Positions 9,475 through 17,889 of a stretch of DNA of 64,000 bases are shown here, piece by piece. A program made the translations under genes and the position numbers. The notes under the pieces were generated by a model. The model searched no databases. It was given only the letters and a program-made list of their open reading frames with translations, and had not been told where the DNA came from. The first letter of the stretch is position 1. Every line of letters begins with the position of its first letter. This DNA comes from Paenibacillus sacheonensis (GTDB taxonomy: Bacteria; Bacillota; Bacilli; Paenibacillales; Paenibacillaceae): contig NZ_JAAAMU010000006.1 of NCBI RefSeq assembly GCF_009909195.1, positions 1 through 64,000 of the forward strand. The letters run 5' to 3'.

Positions 9475-9762
9475 TTATTCCAATACGGCCGGCACTTTGA
9501 ACTGGCCGTCTTCGTCTTCGGGCGCATTGCGCAGCGCGGTCTCGTTCGAAACGGACTCGCGGATCGCGTCATCCCGCATGACATTGTAGACCGGCAGCAC
9601 ATGGGTTGTCGGTTCAACGTCGTCGGTTTGCAGCTCGTTCAGCTTCTCCGCGTATTTCAAGATCGCGTTCAGCTGACCTTCGAACTGCTCCTTCTCTTGC
9701 TCGGAAAGCTCCAGCCGGGCCAGGTTGGCCACGTGCTCAACATCCGTTCTCGTGATGCTCAT
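9475..9762 (-). CDS. gatC: Asp-tRNA(Asn)/Glu-tRNA(Gln) amidotransferase subunit C
   Basis: A small 95-residue subunit that wraps around GatA and stabilises the complex with GatB. It shows the family start (ITRTDVEHVANLARLELSEQE), a coiled middle, and the terminal PEDEDGQFKVPAVLE motif. The ATG at 9762 follows AAAGGAC. The in-frame extension to 9828 is not conserved and overlaps the promoter region. It is the first gene of the gatCAB operon. Confidence 0.95.
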   Translation of the reverse strand: MSITRTDVEHVANLARLELSEQEKEQFEGQLNAILKYAEKLNELQTDDVEPTTHVLPVYNVMRDDAIRESVSNETALRNAPEDEDGQFKVPAVLE

Positions 9763-9808
9763 CGTATCATGTCCCGTCCTTTCCAACCAATTTGCACACA
9801 TTCTACCC

Positions 9809-9838
9809 ATTATAACGCAAGGATCCAAGCAAACTCAA
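9809..9838 (-). promoter_or_regulatory. gatCAB promoter
   Basis: TTGAGT (9833-9838), an 18-base spacer and a perfect TATAAT (9809-9814) read into gatC, giving an untranslated leader of about 40 bases. No T-box or other leader structure is visible. Confidence 0.8.
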
Positions 9839-9886
9839 TGCAATTCAGCAGTACGCAGCACTGTGCTTCTCGCGGGAAAGAAAAGA

Positions 9887-9908
9887 ACCTGCCGATTGTT
9901 CGACAGGT
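9887..9908 (-). terminator. Terminator of the SLH protein gene
   Basis: ACCTGTCG and CGGCAGGT pair around an AACAAT loop on the minus strand, followed by TCTTTTCTTT. It lies 40 bases after the SLH gene stop. Confidence 0.8.
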
Positions 9909-9948
9909 CCAATGCATGGCATGATTTCTTTTTTTAGTCCGTATAGGC

Positions 9949-11991
9949 TTAAGGCAAGAACGGTGTTGGAATTTCTCCCCCCTGCCACGGACCTCCTCCT
10001 ACATTGCCATCGATGTCGATCGAGACCACGTTCGAGCGCTGCACGTCTTCGACAATGACGCCGTATACGCGGGTAGGTCCCGTCACTCCACTAATTGTGA
10101 CGGACGGGTGCGATTCGTCGATAAAGTGCGGCATCGATTTGCTAATCACGTAATCCGCGCTTGGCGCGATCGCGCCATCGCTGACATCGTTCAAGGTCCA
10201 ATAATAGAACTGGTAGTCCGCCGAGTCATAGTTAGGCGTCAATTGTCCGTCCGCGTAACTGAATTCTTCGAAAGTCAGTATGCCGTCAGTCCGATAGAAC
10301 GTATACGGCGCGGATTCGCTGTCGTATTCAGCGTTCGAACCGACCGTATATAGAATGTATGTCGAATCCTTCAACAAGCCTTCCAGTGAAATATCCACTG
10401 CGCGATTGGTAACCTGCACTTCGCCGTGCGAGTAGGCATCATTGCTGAAATTCTTGATCTCATCCGTCGTTAAAGGATTTTGTCCTTGCGGCAGCAAAAC
10501 ATAATAGACTTTATTCGCATGCTGGACGTCCAAGGCAAGATGAATGGAGTCGGTCTCCTCACCTGACTCGCGACTCGTACCGGAGGTTAGCGCAATGAGT
10601 GACGGAATATCGGGCAAACCCTCCTCGGTCGTAAACGTGTAGCTGGCAACTGCCGAGTTCATGCCTTCCGACCTGGCAATCATGTATATGGTGTACTCCG
10701 TGGAGGGGTCAAGATACATGTCGTAATTATCGCCGATTTCGATCTCCATCGTCGGTTCCGTGTAACTCTGGGATCCGGATTGTACGTAGTCCGAAAGGCT
10801 AACAGGCGGCACGAGCTCCGCTGCGTCCACGTCCTTGGCGGCACCTGGAACGATGGCATAATATACGGTATCCGATGACTTTGAGAGATTGGTCGTAACG
10901 TTGAACGTAACGCCGGTCGCACTCGCAACCGCATGCTCCTTGTCGATCGTCAGCGTCGGCGTGTTCGACGACGGCGGAGGCGTGTTCGTATTCGAATTCG
11001 AGCCCGTGTTCACAGGCGGCGCCGGCGGGGCGGGCGGCGCCTCGGTCACTTTAACCGGAACCGGCTTGTCCGCGTCTTTCTTGATTTCGTTGCCGTACAA
11101 CGACTTCAAGCCCGTCGCTTCGATTACTGGAGTCTTGGTATTGTCCAGCGTAAAGCCGTCGTGCAGCGTGATGATGATCGTCTTCTTGTCGTCGGAAAGC
11201 TTGAAGCTGTCCTTCTTCGGATCCAACGCGACGCCGTTGACCGTAATCTTGGACAGGTCGATCGAAGATTCGTCGAGCGCCGTCGTCGACGTCAGCTCCA
11301 GTTTGTTGCCGGCCGCGAATTCCGCTCCGGATACCGCGAGCGGTTTTTTTACTTCCAGCGTCTGCGCGCTCTCGTACGATCCCGTGACGAGCAGATCGCG
11401 CGTCGCGTTCGATTTGCCGCCGAAGGTTCCGTCCGTGCCTCCGCCCATCAGCTTCAGATCGAGCGCGAGCGCCACATACCCTTTCGCCCAATCTGAAACA
11501 GACTGATCGTTGACTGGCGCAGTAGACTTCGCATCTTTATCCATGCCCAGGGTGCGAACAAGGAAGGTCGCCAGTTGTTCCTTGGTCACCTTGCCGGCCG
11601 GGTTGTACGTGCCTTCCCCGTAGCCGTCCGTAATTCCCGCTGCCTTCAGGGCTTCGATGTAAGGAAGCGCGTAACCGTTCGCGATATCATCCGCCTTTAC
11701 GTCCGTGAAGCTGGAGGTTTTCAAATCCTTGTTTACCTCGAGTCCCGTAATCAGAGCGGCGACCTTGGCGAATTGCGCCCGGTTCATTTCGTCCTTTAGT
11801 CCGAACGTCGTGTCCGAGACCCCGTCGAAAATGCCGGCGTTGATCATCGCATCGAATTTGGCTTTCGTTGCCGCGTCCAAGTCTTTCAAATCCGTGAAAT
11901 CCGCAGACGTCTTCGCGCTGGCCTCGGCCGCGAACGAAGCTCCGACGGTCAGCCCAAGCAGCAGCGCGCCCGTCCATTTTAACGTTTTCAT
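9949..11991 (-). CDS. S-layer homology (SLH) domain surface protein
   Basis: An exported 680-residue protein that should be held to the wall through three N-terminal SLH domains, which bind pyruvylated secondary wall polymer in characterised proteins. After the signal peptide (about residues 1-26, ending AEASA), the SLH repeats read FTDLKDLD...NRAQFAKV, FTDVKADD...TKEQLATFLVRTLG and a weaker third ending NATRDLLV. A beta-rich Ig-like domain follows (about 220-320), then a Pro/Asn/Ser linker (about 325-350) and more beta-rich sequence without a recognised catalytic domain. The start at 11991 is set by GGGGGAGTAAGGAC. The longer frame adds unconserved residues. Its ligand or enzymatic role cannot be read. 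Confidence 0.85.
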   Translation of the reverse strand: MKTLKWTGALLLGLTVGASFAAEASAKTSADFTDLKDLDAATKAKFDAMINAGIFDGVSDTTFGLKDEMNRAQFAKVAALITGLEVNKDLKTSSFTDVKADDIANGYALPYIEALKAAGITDGYGEGTYNPAGKVTKEQLATFLVRTLGMDKDAKSTAPVNDQSVSDWAKGYVALALDLKLMGGGTDGTFGGKSNATRDLLVTGSYESAQTLEVKKPLAVSGAEFAAGNKLELTSTTALDESSIDLSKITVNGVALDPKKDSFKLSDDKKTIIITLHDGFTLDNTKTPVIEATGLKSLYGNEIKKDADKPVPVKVTEAPPAPPAPPVNTGSNSNTNTPPPSSNTPTLTIDKEHAVASATGVTFNVTTNLSKSSDTVYYAIVPGAAKDVDAAELVPPVSLSDYVQSGSQSYTEPTMEIEIGDNYDMYLDPSTEYTIYMIARSEGMNSAVASYTFTTEEGLPDIPSLIALTSGTSRESGEETDSIHLALDVQHANKVYYVLLPQGQNPLTTDEIKNFSNDAYSHGEVQVTNRAVDISLEGLLKDSTYILYTVGSNAEYDSESAPYTFYRTDGILTFEEFSYADGQLTPNYDSADYQFYYWTLNDVSDGAIAPSADYVISKSMPHFIDESHPSVTISGVTGPTRVYGVIVEDVQRSNVVSIDIDGNVGGGPWQGGEIPTPFLP

Positions 11992-12283
11992 GTCCTTACT
12001 CCCCCTCGTTTCGATAGTTCCACATAATAAAACCCATTCGGCACGATAGCGCACGCAAGGTAGTCATGCTTTATATCGGATTTTCCCCAGGGAGACTAAA
12101 GAACTAATTCAAATAACAATCCATGGAAATACATAGACTTCTGCCGGCAAGCTTCAATGTGAAGAGAAATTTCATACGGACCTAATGGAACGCTTAAACC
12201 AATTTAAGCTTGATTTAAGGTTGGCTGTACATACTGGGACATGTAACCAGTTTCAACGAATCCAACCACTGGAGGTAATAAGC

Positions 12284-13147
12284 ATGAACATGAGCAAAAC
12301 GATGAAGACGCTGACGATCGGGGCGGCGCTTGCCGTCATGATACCAATCAGCGCATACGCGGCAGCGAGCTCGACGGCAGCGGGCGAAAAGAGTAGCTCG
12401 GTAACGACCGAGAAAGGAACGGCGGACGCACCGAAAAAGATTCAGCGGGAAGGCATGAGAGGCAACCCGGTCAGTCAAGAGGTGCTGGACCTGTTGAAGC
12501 TCGACGCGGCAGCCTTGAAGGAAAAACTGGCTGCGGGTAAAACGCTGGCGCAAATAGCGGAAGAGCAAGGCGTCACGCGCGACGCGCTGAAAGCCGCCAT
12601 GACGGACGCGTTCGCCAAGCGGCAAGCCGAAGAGAAGCAAGCCTTCGCCGATAATCTGGACAAAACGGTCGACGGCCAAATGAAATTCGACCAAGGTCCC
12701 GGAAAAGGCAAAGGCTTCGAGGGCAAGAGAGGCTTCTTTCTCTCCTCCGGCAGCCTGGACCTGACGGCAACGGCCAAACTGCTCGGCCTTAGCGCGGATG
12801 AGCTGAGAACGCAGCAGGCTGCGGGCAAGTCGATCGCGGACATCGCCAAAGAAAAAGGCGTAGATGCGCAGACTATCATCGATTCCGTCAAGCAGGCAAT
12901 CGCAGACAGCCAAGCCGCGGCTGTCAAGGCAGGCAAATTGACGCAGGAGCAGGCGGATAAATTGACCGCGGACGCGTCAAGCATCGCAGAAAAACTCGTT
13001 AACGGCAAAGGGCCGATGGGCGTAGGCGGCAAAGGGCCGGAAGGACGCAAAGGCGGACACATGCGCATCCAAGAAGGCGCATCTGGAGCTTCCTCCGAAG
13101 CCGGGGCGGCTTCGAACGCCGGAAGTGCCGACGGCAGCGGCGTATAG
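12284..13147 (+). CDS. Secreted helical repeat protein of unknown function
   Basis: A 287-residue exported protein. The signal peptide (MKTLTIGAALAVMIPISAYA) is followed by two related helical repeats, LLKLDAAALKEKLAAGKTLAQIAEEQGV and LLGLSADELRTQQAAGKSIADIAKEKGV, each followed by a helix (ALKAAMTDAFAKRQ, TIIDSVKQAIADSQ). The C-terminus is a Gly/Ser/Ala-rich tail. I do not recognise a biochemical function; similar repeats occur in many Gram-positive secreted proteins. The start at 12284 has CTGGAGG upstream. The longer frame from 12185 would place the signal peptide internally. The gene is transcribed away from the SLH protein gene across a 292-base region without other genes. Confidence 0.75.
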   Translation: MNMSKTMKTLTIGAALAVMIPISAYAAASSTAAGEKSSSVTTEKGTADAPKKIQREGMRGNPVSQEVLDLLKLDAAALKEKLAAGKTLAQIAEEQGVTRDALKAAMTDAFAKRQAEEKQAFADNLDKTVDGQMKFDQGPGKGKGFEGKRGFFLSSGSLDLTATAKLLGLSADELRTQQAAGKSIADIAKEKGVDAQTIIDSVKQAIADSQAAAVKAGKLTQEQADKLTADASSIAEKLVNGKGPMGVGGKGPEGRKGGHMRIQEGASGASSEAGAASNAGSADGSGV

Positions 13148-13217
13148 GCGCTCGAAGTCGGCACATTATCTTAAGCGAGGTTTACGCAAAGTCCCTCTAG
13201 GATCTCATGAGCAGCAA

Positions 13218-13252
13218 AGAAGCCTCCTTCCCGATTCGGGGAGGAGGCTTCT
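13218..13252. terminator. Terminator, probably bidirectional
   Basis: A 15-bp inverted repeat with one mismatch (AGAAGCCTCC... and ...GGAGGCTTCT) around GATTC. It is 70 bases after the secreted repeat protein and 70 bases after the converging IDEAL-type gene. Confidence 0.82.
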
Positions 13253-13322
13253 GCTTGCCCAATGAATGATAGCTAGTCGTCCTGTCGGTACGAGGCACAA
13301 TGCAGCCCATGCTGCGCTGCGG

Positions 13323-13703
13323 TCAGATCCATGCCTTCAAGCGCACTTGGCGCATGAAGTCCTCTTGCGACTGCGGCTCGCTGCTGCCGCTCTCTTCTTC
13401 CGTCGATTCCTGCTCCCCGTTCATGATCCGGAGAAACAGTTCCTCATTATGCGTAGCGAGCGCGAAATCGATCAGCGCTTCGCGTTCCAGCTTGTCGACT
13501 TCCAGCTTGATCAGCACTTCCTCCAGCTCGACGTCGACGGAAGGCACGTAGAAATTCCGATTCGCCTTCGGCACGCGAATAACGTAATCGAAAGCATTAT
13601 CGGCGTTCCGATCATACGCAATAATATAGCCATACTCCCCGATCGGGAGATTTTGTTCGAATATATCAGACATGATCACGATACGTTGACCTAATTTAAA
13701 CAC
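13323..13703 (-). CDS. IDEAL-type small cytosolic protein
   Basis: A 126-residue protein. The N-terminal half (FKLGQRIVIMSDIFEQNLPIG) looks like a small beta barrel. The segment LEREALIDFALATHNEELFLRI resembles the IDEAL motif seen at the C-terminus of several small Bacillota proteins. The tail is acidic and Ser/Gln-rich. The start is a GTG at 13703 with CAGGAG upstream at a rather long spacing; an internal ATG (13673) would remove the first beta strand. Function unknown. The IDEAL assignment is by eye and only moderately firm. Confidence 0.6.
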   Translation of the reverse strand: MFKLGQRIVIMSDIFEQNLPIGEYGYIIAYDRNADNAFDYVIRVPKANRNFYVPSVDVELEEVLIKLEVDKLEREALIDFALATHNEELFLRIMNGEQESTEEESGSSEPQSQEDFMRQVRLKAWI

Positions 13704-13800
13704 GTTATTTGTCAGCTCCTGTCACGCAATAGCCGTTACTCCGTTGCTCTATAATTCTATCCTACTAAAAAATTAGAAGGAAGTCCAATAGAGCGCCGGG

Positions 13801-14583
13801 CTACGAGGATAGAAGCGTCGGCCGTTTGCGCAGCGCGAAAGCGGCTGTCTCCATCGCTGCCGCCAAGACGCCTAACGTGCTGACCGTAACCGGCCAAAAC
13901 TTGCCCGCCGCGGGATCGAGAAACTGGGCCGAAGCCAGCTTCGGAAGCATGCCGGGACTCGCGGACAGCGCATCCGGAAGCAGCCCCGCCGTTACGGAAA
14001 GCGCCGCGAGCAAAGCAAGCGAACAGACCGCCGCAGCCGCGCCGCTTCGCAGAAGCGCGCTGAACGCGAGCGTCAGCGCTCCCGCCAGGACGAGCCACAG
14101 CCAATAGAGTGCGATAGCAATCAAGCTGCGGTGCCAATCCGGGGTTCGAAACAAGACGCTCGTATAATAATAGGCCGCTCCGAAGCCGCCCGCGAATGCG
14201 ATGGTGACGAGCGTCAACTGCGCTGCCCACTTGGAAGCGACGAAGCCGCGGAAAGAAACCGGCTTCACGAGAATCATAGCCGTCATGCCGCCGGTCCGTT
14301 CGGCAGATATGACGTTCATCGAGGATAAAGCCAGTATCAGCAGCCCAAACACGTTGAGCTGCTGCAGCGTCTGCGCCATCACCTCTTCCGCGGTCGGGAC
14401 GGGGATCGAGATGACCGCTCCTTCCGGCAAATTCCCCGCATGGGCAAGAATGTCGGGCAGAAAATACGTCGACACGGGCTGCATGGCGCTGAGCAAGACG
14501 AACGCAAGCGGTACCCAGAGCAATTTATACGTACGGAGCAGCTCCAGCCACTCCTTCCGGTACATGACCGTCCATTGTCTCAT
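13801..14583 (-). CDS. yxlG: ABC transporter permease YxlG
   Basis: Permease of 260 residues with about six transmembrane segments and the ABC-2 style N-terminus (MYRKEWLELLRTYKLLWVP) followed by a large external loop. It forms a transporter with YxlF, whose gene overlaps its start by the ATGA at 14580-14583. The substrate is unknown. It is the last gene of the sigY operon, in the same position as in B. subtilis. The long upstream extension of this frame lies inside yxlF and is not used. Confidence 0.85.
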   Translation of the reverse strand: MRQWTVMYRKEWLELLRTYKLLWVPLAFVLLSAMQPVSTYFLPDILAHAGNLPEGAVISIPVPTAEEVMAQTLQQLNVFGLLILALSSMNVISAERTGGMTAMILVKPVSFRGFVASKWAAQLTLVTIAFAGGFGAAYYYTSVLFRTPDWHRSLIAIALYWLWLVLAGALTLAFSALLRSGAAAAVCSLALLAALSVTAGLLPDALSASPGMLPKLASAQFLDPAAGKFWPVTVSTLGVLAAAMETAAFALRKRPTLLSS

Positions 14584-15575
14584 GGCGCGTCCACCGCCTT
14601 CAAAAAAATGTCCTCCAGCGAGGCATGGCCGATCTCGAGCTTCGCCAGCGGCAAGCCGCGCTCCAGTACTTGCCGGAGCACGTAGATCCTCGCTTCGTCC
14701 GCGTCGCGCACCTGCAGCTTGACGGCGTATTCGCCGGGGAGCAGCGCCGCAGACGCAATGGAAGGATGCGAGAGCCCGCTCAGCCACTCGCCAAGCTGCA
14801 TCCGCGCCGGGCGATTGTCTTCCACTTCCAACGTCAGGGCAGGCGTACGATGAAGTCCGCGTATGTCGCCGATGGCGCCGCTGATCGAAATTCCGCCTTC
14901 TTGCAGCAGGATGACGTCATCGCACAGTTCCTCCGCGTCATGCAGCACATGCGTCGAAAACAGAATCGTCGTCTCCTGCTTCAGTTCCCGAAGCAGATCC
15001 ATCACGTCGCGTCTGCCGACGGGATCGAGCGCGGACACGGGCTCGTCAAGAACGAGCAGCTTCGGACGGTGCATGAGCGCCTGCGCCAAACCGAGCCGCT
15101 GCTTCATGCCGCCGGAATAGCCGCCAATCCGGCGTTTGCCCGCCGCGGCGCCAAGGCCGACGCGCTCAAGCAGCTCCGTCCCGCGCGCGGCGGCCTCCCG
15201 CTTGGACAATCCGCAAAGCCGGCCGGCATAGCGCACGAACTCGCTGCCGCTCATCCATCCGTAAAAGGCCGGGTGCTGCGGCAAATAACCGATGAGCGCG
15301 CGCGGATCCGCTCCGGGCGCCAAACCTTGGAATCGGACGCTGCCCGATGTCGGCGCGAGCAAGCCGGTCACGATCCGGATCAGCGTCGTCTTGCCCGCCC
15401 CGTTCGGACCGAGCAGCGCGGCGCAGCGGCCTTCGTACAGCGCCAAGTCGATCTGCCGCAGGGACTGCAGCGCGCCGAAGCTTTTGGAGACGCCGCGGAA
15501 GCGGACAAAGGCCTCTTGCGGCTCGGTAGACGTCCTTGCATCTGCAGGCTTAGCCTGCTTAGGGGCGATGCTCAT
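14580..15575 (-). CDS. yxlF: ABC transporter ATP-binding protein YxlF
   Basis: ATPase of 331 residues with Walker A GPNGAGKT, the Q-loop region, signature YSGGMKQR, Walker B LLVLDEP and the H-loop STHVLHDAEEL. The C-terminal extension is typical of ABC-2 drug or bacteriocin-type exporters. It overlaps both neighbours by ATGA, which implies translational coupling with yxlE and yxlG. In B. subtilis this gene is part of the SigY-controlled operon. Confidence 0.9.
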   Translation of the reverse strand: MSIAPKQAKPADARTSTEPQEAFVRFRGVSKSFGALQSLRQIDLALYEGRCAALLGPNGAGKTTLIRIVTGLLAPTSGSVRFQGLAPGADPRALIGYLPQHPAFYGWMSGSEFVRYAGRLCGLSKREAAARGTELLERVGLGAAAGKRRIGGYSGGMKQRLGLAQALMHRPKLLVLDEPVSALDPVGRRDVMDLLRELKQETTILFSTHVLHDAEELCDDVILLQEGGISISGAIGDIRGLHRTPALTLEVEDNRPARMQLGEWLSGLSHPSIASAALLPGEYAVKLQVRDADEARIYVLRQVLERGLPLAKLEIGHASLEDIFLKAVDAP

Positions 15576-15775
15576 GACTGCTTTCTCCCGAATAAGAAAA
15601 ACACGATCGACCCGACGATATTAAAGACGATAATGATTAAAATCCACATCCACTTCGGACCATGGGTCCGCTCCGCCCTCACGCAAGCGACGATCGCCGA
15701 GATGATAAGTGCAAGTTCGATAATAGCAAGCGGCAGGATGATGGAAATCAGCTGCCCTGTCGAAAGTTGATCCAT
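15572..15775 (-). CDS. yxlE: PLDc_N-type small membrane protein YxlE
   Basis: A 67-residue protein with two transmembrane segments and the PLDc_N ending (GPKWMWILIIIVFNIVGSIVFFLFGRK). In B. subtilis, YxlE together with YxlC negatively controls SigY activity. GGGAGG lies ahead of the ATG at 15775, and the stop overlaps the start of yxlF. Confidence 0.85.
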   Translation of the reverse strand: MDQLSTGQLISIILPLAIIELALIISAIVACVRAERTHGPKWMWILIIIVFNIVGSIVFFLFGRKQS

Positions 15776-15793
15776 GCTGCGTACCTCCCTCGT

Positions 15794-16015
15794 TCATTTA
15801 TGTTTACTCTCATCCCCAAGCCCTTTCTTCGCATTCGCCGGGCGCCGCACGATCAGCCAGTAGAACAGCAGGGGCATCGGGCATTGAACAAGGCCCCATA
15901 GTCCCCAAAACCATGGATAGCGGCTGTGCTTGCGGGCATCCGCGAACAACCAATTGGATTGGCAGAGCAAGACGATGGCGGCGCCGATGAGAATCGCTAT
16001 CTCCCCCGCTGTCAT
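15794..16015 (-). CDS. yxlD: Small membrane protein YxlD
   Basis: A 73-residue protein with two hydrophobic segments (AGEIAILIGAAIVLLC and YPWFWGLWGLVQCPMPLLFYWL). Assigned to YxlD by its position between yxlC and yxlE and by its size. The ATG at 16015 overlaps the yxlC stop by four bases and has GAGGAGG upstream. The longer in-frame extension belongs to yxlC read in another frame. Function unknown. Confidence 0.72.
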   Translation of the reverse strand: MTAGEIAILIGAAIVLLCQSNWLFADARKHSRYPWFWGLWGLVQCPMPLLFYWLIVRRPANAKKGLGDESKHK

Positions 16016-16359
16016 CGTTGATGCCTCCTCGCTCTGTTTGACCGGAAGAAGCCGACGATCAGGAAAATGCCTGCTCCGGCGAAGGCGAATGCCTGAAGGA
16101 TGGCGAAGAATACGTAGCTGCTCTGCCATAGCAGCAGCATCCCGCCGAGCACGAACGCACTGACCAGCCAAAATAAATAACGCTCCGCCCGCCGCCGGCC
16201 GCGCAGCTCTTCCTTCCCCTCGCGCACCAGTCGCGCGAAAGCTTCCTCATGCACGGGAGGCGGCACGATAGACGAATCCCATTGTTCCAAATGCCCCTTT
16301 AGTCGATCATTGAAGAATTGCTCCTGCTCCCGTTCGATGTCGCCTTCACGTTTCTTCAT
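16012..16359 (-). CDS. yxlC: Anti-SigY factor candidate YxlC
   Basis: A 115-residue protein with a charged cytosolic N-terminal half (EREQEQFFNDRLKGHLEQW) and two transmembrane segments (about residues 62-80 and 86-105). This matches the size and layout of YxlC, which acts with YxlE as a negative regulator of SigY in B. subtilis. The start at 16359 lies inside the last codons of sigY (overlap of 14 bases), with AGGAGC upstream. Confidence 0.8.
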   Translation of the reverse strand: MKKREGDIEREQEQFFNDRLKGHLEQWDSSIVPPPVHEEAFARLVREGKEELRGRRRAERYLFWLVSAFVLGGMLLLWQSSYVFFAILQAFAFAGAGIFLIVGFFRSNRARRHQR

Positions 16360-16897
16360 CGGTCTTCAGCTCCTTTCTCAGCTTGCCTAATCCGTTGTGC
16401 AGCCTGGATTTTACGGTTCCGACGGGGATGTTCATCCAGTCGGCGATTTCCTCGTACGCGTAGCCGTAATAATATTTCAGGAGGATCGGAACGCGCTGCT
16501 CGTACTGAAGCCCGCCGAGCGCTTCGAGCGCATCCGGCCATTCCTGCTGCTGAAGCGCGGCTTGAAACCGAATCCCCTGAAGCGCCTGTTCCTCCGACTG
16601 CCATCTCCGAGATCGCTGCGCCTTGCGCATCTCATCGATATAGAGCCGCGTGCCGACCGAAATCAGCCACGTCGACAATTTGCTTCTGCTCTCGAAGCCG
16701 CCGATTCGCTCGATCGCCTTCAGCATGGTGTCCTGCACCAAATCTTCCGCCATCGGCTTGTTCATCGTGATTTTCAGCATATACCGATAAAGAAACGCGT
16801 AATGATGCCTAAGCAAGTCCGCCAGTGCCTGATCGTCGCCGCGGACCGCTCGCGCGATTAATCGTTCTTCATCGGGATGAGGTTCAGCGCTGCTCAT
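16346..16897 (-). CDS. sigY: ECF RNA polymerase sigma factor SigY
   Basis: A 183-residue ECF sigma factor. Region 2 reads LLRHHYAFLYRYMLKITMNKPMAEDLVQD and ends in the -10 recognition helix (SRSKLSTWLISVGTRLYIDEMRK). Region 4 carries the helix-turn-helix YAYEEIADWMNIPVGTVKSRLHNG. The start at 16897 has AAAAGGAGCC upstream and gives a length close to the B. subtilis protein (178 residues); the in-frame ATG at 16975 would overlap the promoter. The full downstream set yxlC-D-E-F-G, and the upstream promoter, make the identity firm. Confidence 0.93.
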   Translation of the reverse strand: MSSAEPHPDEERLIARAVRGDDQALADLLRHHYAFLYRYMLKITMNKPMAEDLVQDTMLKAIERIGGFESRSKLSTWLISVGTRLYIDEMRKAQRSRRWQSEEQALQGIRFQAALQQQEWPDALEALGGLQYEQRVPILLKYYYGYAYEEIADWMNIPVGTVKSRLHNGLGKLRKELKTDEET

Positions 16898-16941
16898 GTC
16901 CGGGCTCCTTTTCGCAGGTTTGATGTTGTTATCGGTTGTTT

Positions 16942-16967
16942 GACGGCGGAGATGGCCGTTTTGTTCA
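16942..16967 (-). promoter_or_regulatory. SigY-type autoregulatory promoter
   Basis: TGAACA (16962-16967), exactly 16 bases, then CGTC (16942-16945) on the minus strand. This matches the TGAAC-N16-CGTC form described for SigY and related ECF factors, and lies about 45 bases ahead of the sigY start. It supports positive autoregulation. Confidence 0.8.
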
Positions 16968-17063
16968 TTTTGCAAATGTTGTCATTTAAATTTAGTTTGC
17001 GTATCTTCGGCTAGTGTAATCCTTTTCGCACGCTCGCATAGACGCGCATGCGAGATACACAAA

Positions 17064-17098
17064 AATACGGCCGTTCCTCGACGAGGAACGGCCGTATT
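17064..17098 (-). terminator. Terminator of the hexuronate operon
   Basis: A perfect 17-bp inverted repeat (AATACGGCCGTTCCTCG and its complement, 17064-17098) with a very short loop, followed by TTTTGTGT on the minus strand. It lies 17 bases after the SDR gene. Confidence 0.88.
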
Positions 17099-17115
17099 CG
17101 TGTTATCCATTACAT

Positions 17116-17889
17116 CTAGATCGTCATGGCTCCGAAGCCGCCGTCCACGCGAATCAACGAGCCGGTCACGTAACCGGAAGCGGCTTCCGAAGCCAGCCAC
17201 ACGACCGCGCCTTGCAGCTCCTTCGGATCGCCGAACCGCTTCATCGGCGTGTGGCCCATGATGCTAGCCACACGCTCTTCCGATAGAATCGCGCGGTTCT
17301 GCTCCGCCGGGAAGAAGCCCGGCACGATGCCGTTCACGCGGATGCCGTGCGGCGCGAATTCCCTGGCCAGAAACTGCGTCATGCTGTTGACCGCATGCTT
17401 CGAGGCCGAGTACGTGAATACGCGCGACAGCGGCGGACCCGCGGAGACCGAGCTGATGGTAATGATGCTTCCGCCATGTCCGGCGTCGATCATCGACCTG
17501 CCGAACACTTGGCAGGCCAGCATGACGCTCTTGGCGTTCACGTCCATGATGGCATCCCATTCGTCCTCCGTGATGTCGAAGAACGGCGTGGCGCTGTTCG
17601 TGCCTGCCGTATGCAGTAAAATATCGCTTCTGCCGTTCGGCGACCACGCGTCGATCTCGCCCTGCACGCGGATGAGATCGGCCTTGGATGCCGCGTCGGC
17701 CCGGAAGATGGCCGCGCGGCCGGAAGCGAGCAGCTGCGCCAGCTTCGGCTCCGCCTTCTCCGGATTGCGGACGACGAGCGCCGCGTGGGCGCCGTGATCG
17801 ATCAGCGCTTCCGCCATCACGATGCCGAGCGTGCTGCCCGCCCCGATAACGACCGCCGTACGGCCCGTTAAATCGAATAACGTACTCAT
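17116..17889 (-). CDS. SDR oxidoreductase, probable D-mannonate oxidoreductase (UxuB-like)
   Basis: A 257-residue short-chain dehydrogenase. The nucleotide loop is GAGSTLG, the catalytic Ser is in ITISSVS, and the YSASK motif supplies Tyr and Lys. The stretch PGFFPAEQNRAIL, followed by HTPMKRFGDPKEL and the VDGGF end, closely resembles SDR-type D-mannonate oxidoreductases, which interconvert fructuronate and mannonate. It shares an operon with uxuA, whose substrate is mannonate. The ATG overlaps the araC stop by four bases. Another 2-keto-sugar acid substrate cannot be excluded. Last gene of the operon. Confidence 0.72.
   Translation of the reverse strand: MSTLFDLTGRTAVVIGAGSTLGIVMAEALIDHGAHAALVVRNPEKAEPKLAQLLASGRAAIFRADAASKADLIRVQGEIDAWSPNGRSDILLHTAGTNSATPFFDITEDEWDAIMDVNAKSVMLACQVFGRSMIDAGHGGSIITISSVSAGPPLSRVFTYSASKHAVNSMTQFLAREFAPHGIRVNGIVPGFFPAEQNRAILSEERVASIMGHTPMKRFGDPKELQGAVVWLASEAASGYVTGSLIRVDGGFGAMTI

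Noticed and set aside
9763-9808. T-box or amino-acid riboswitch ahead of gatC
   Set aside because: The leader from the predicted promoter is only about 40 bases long with no stem structure.
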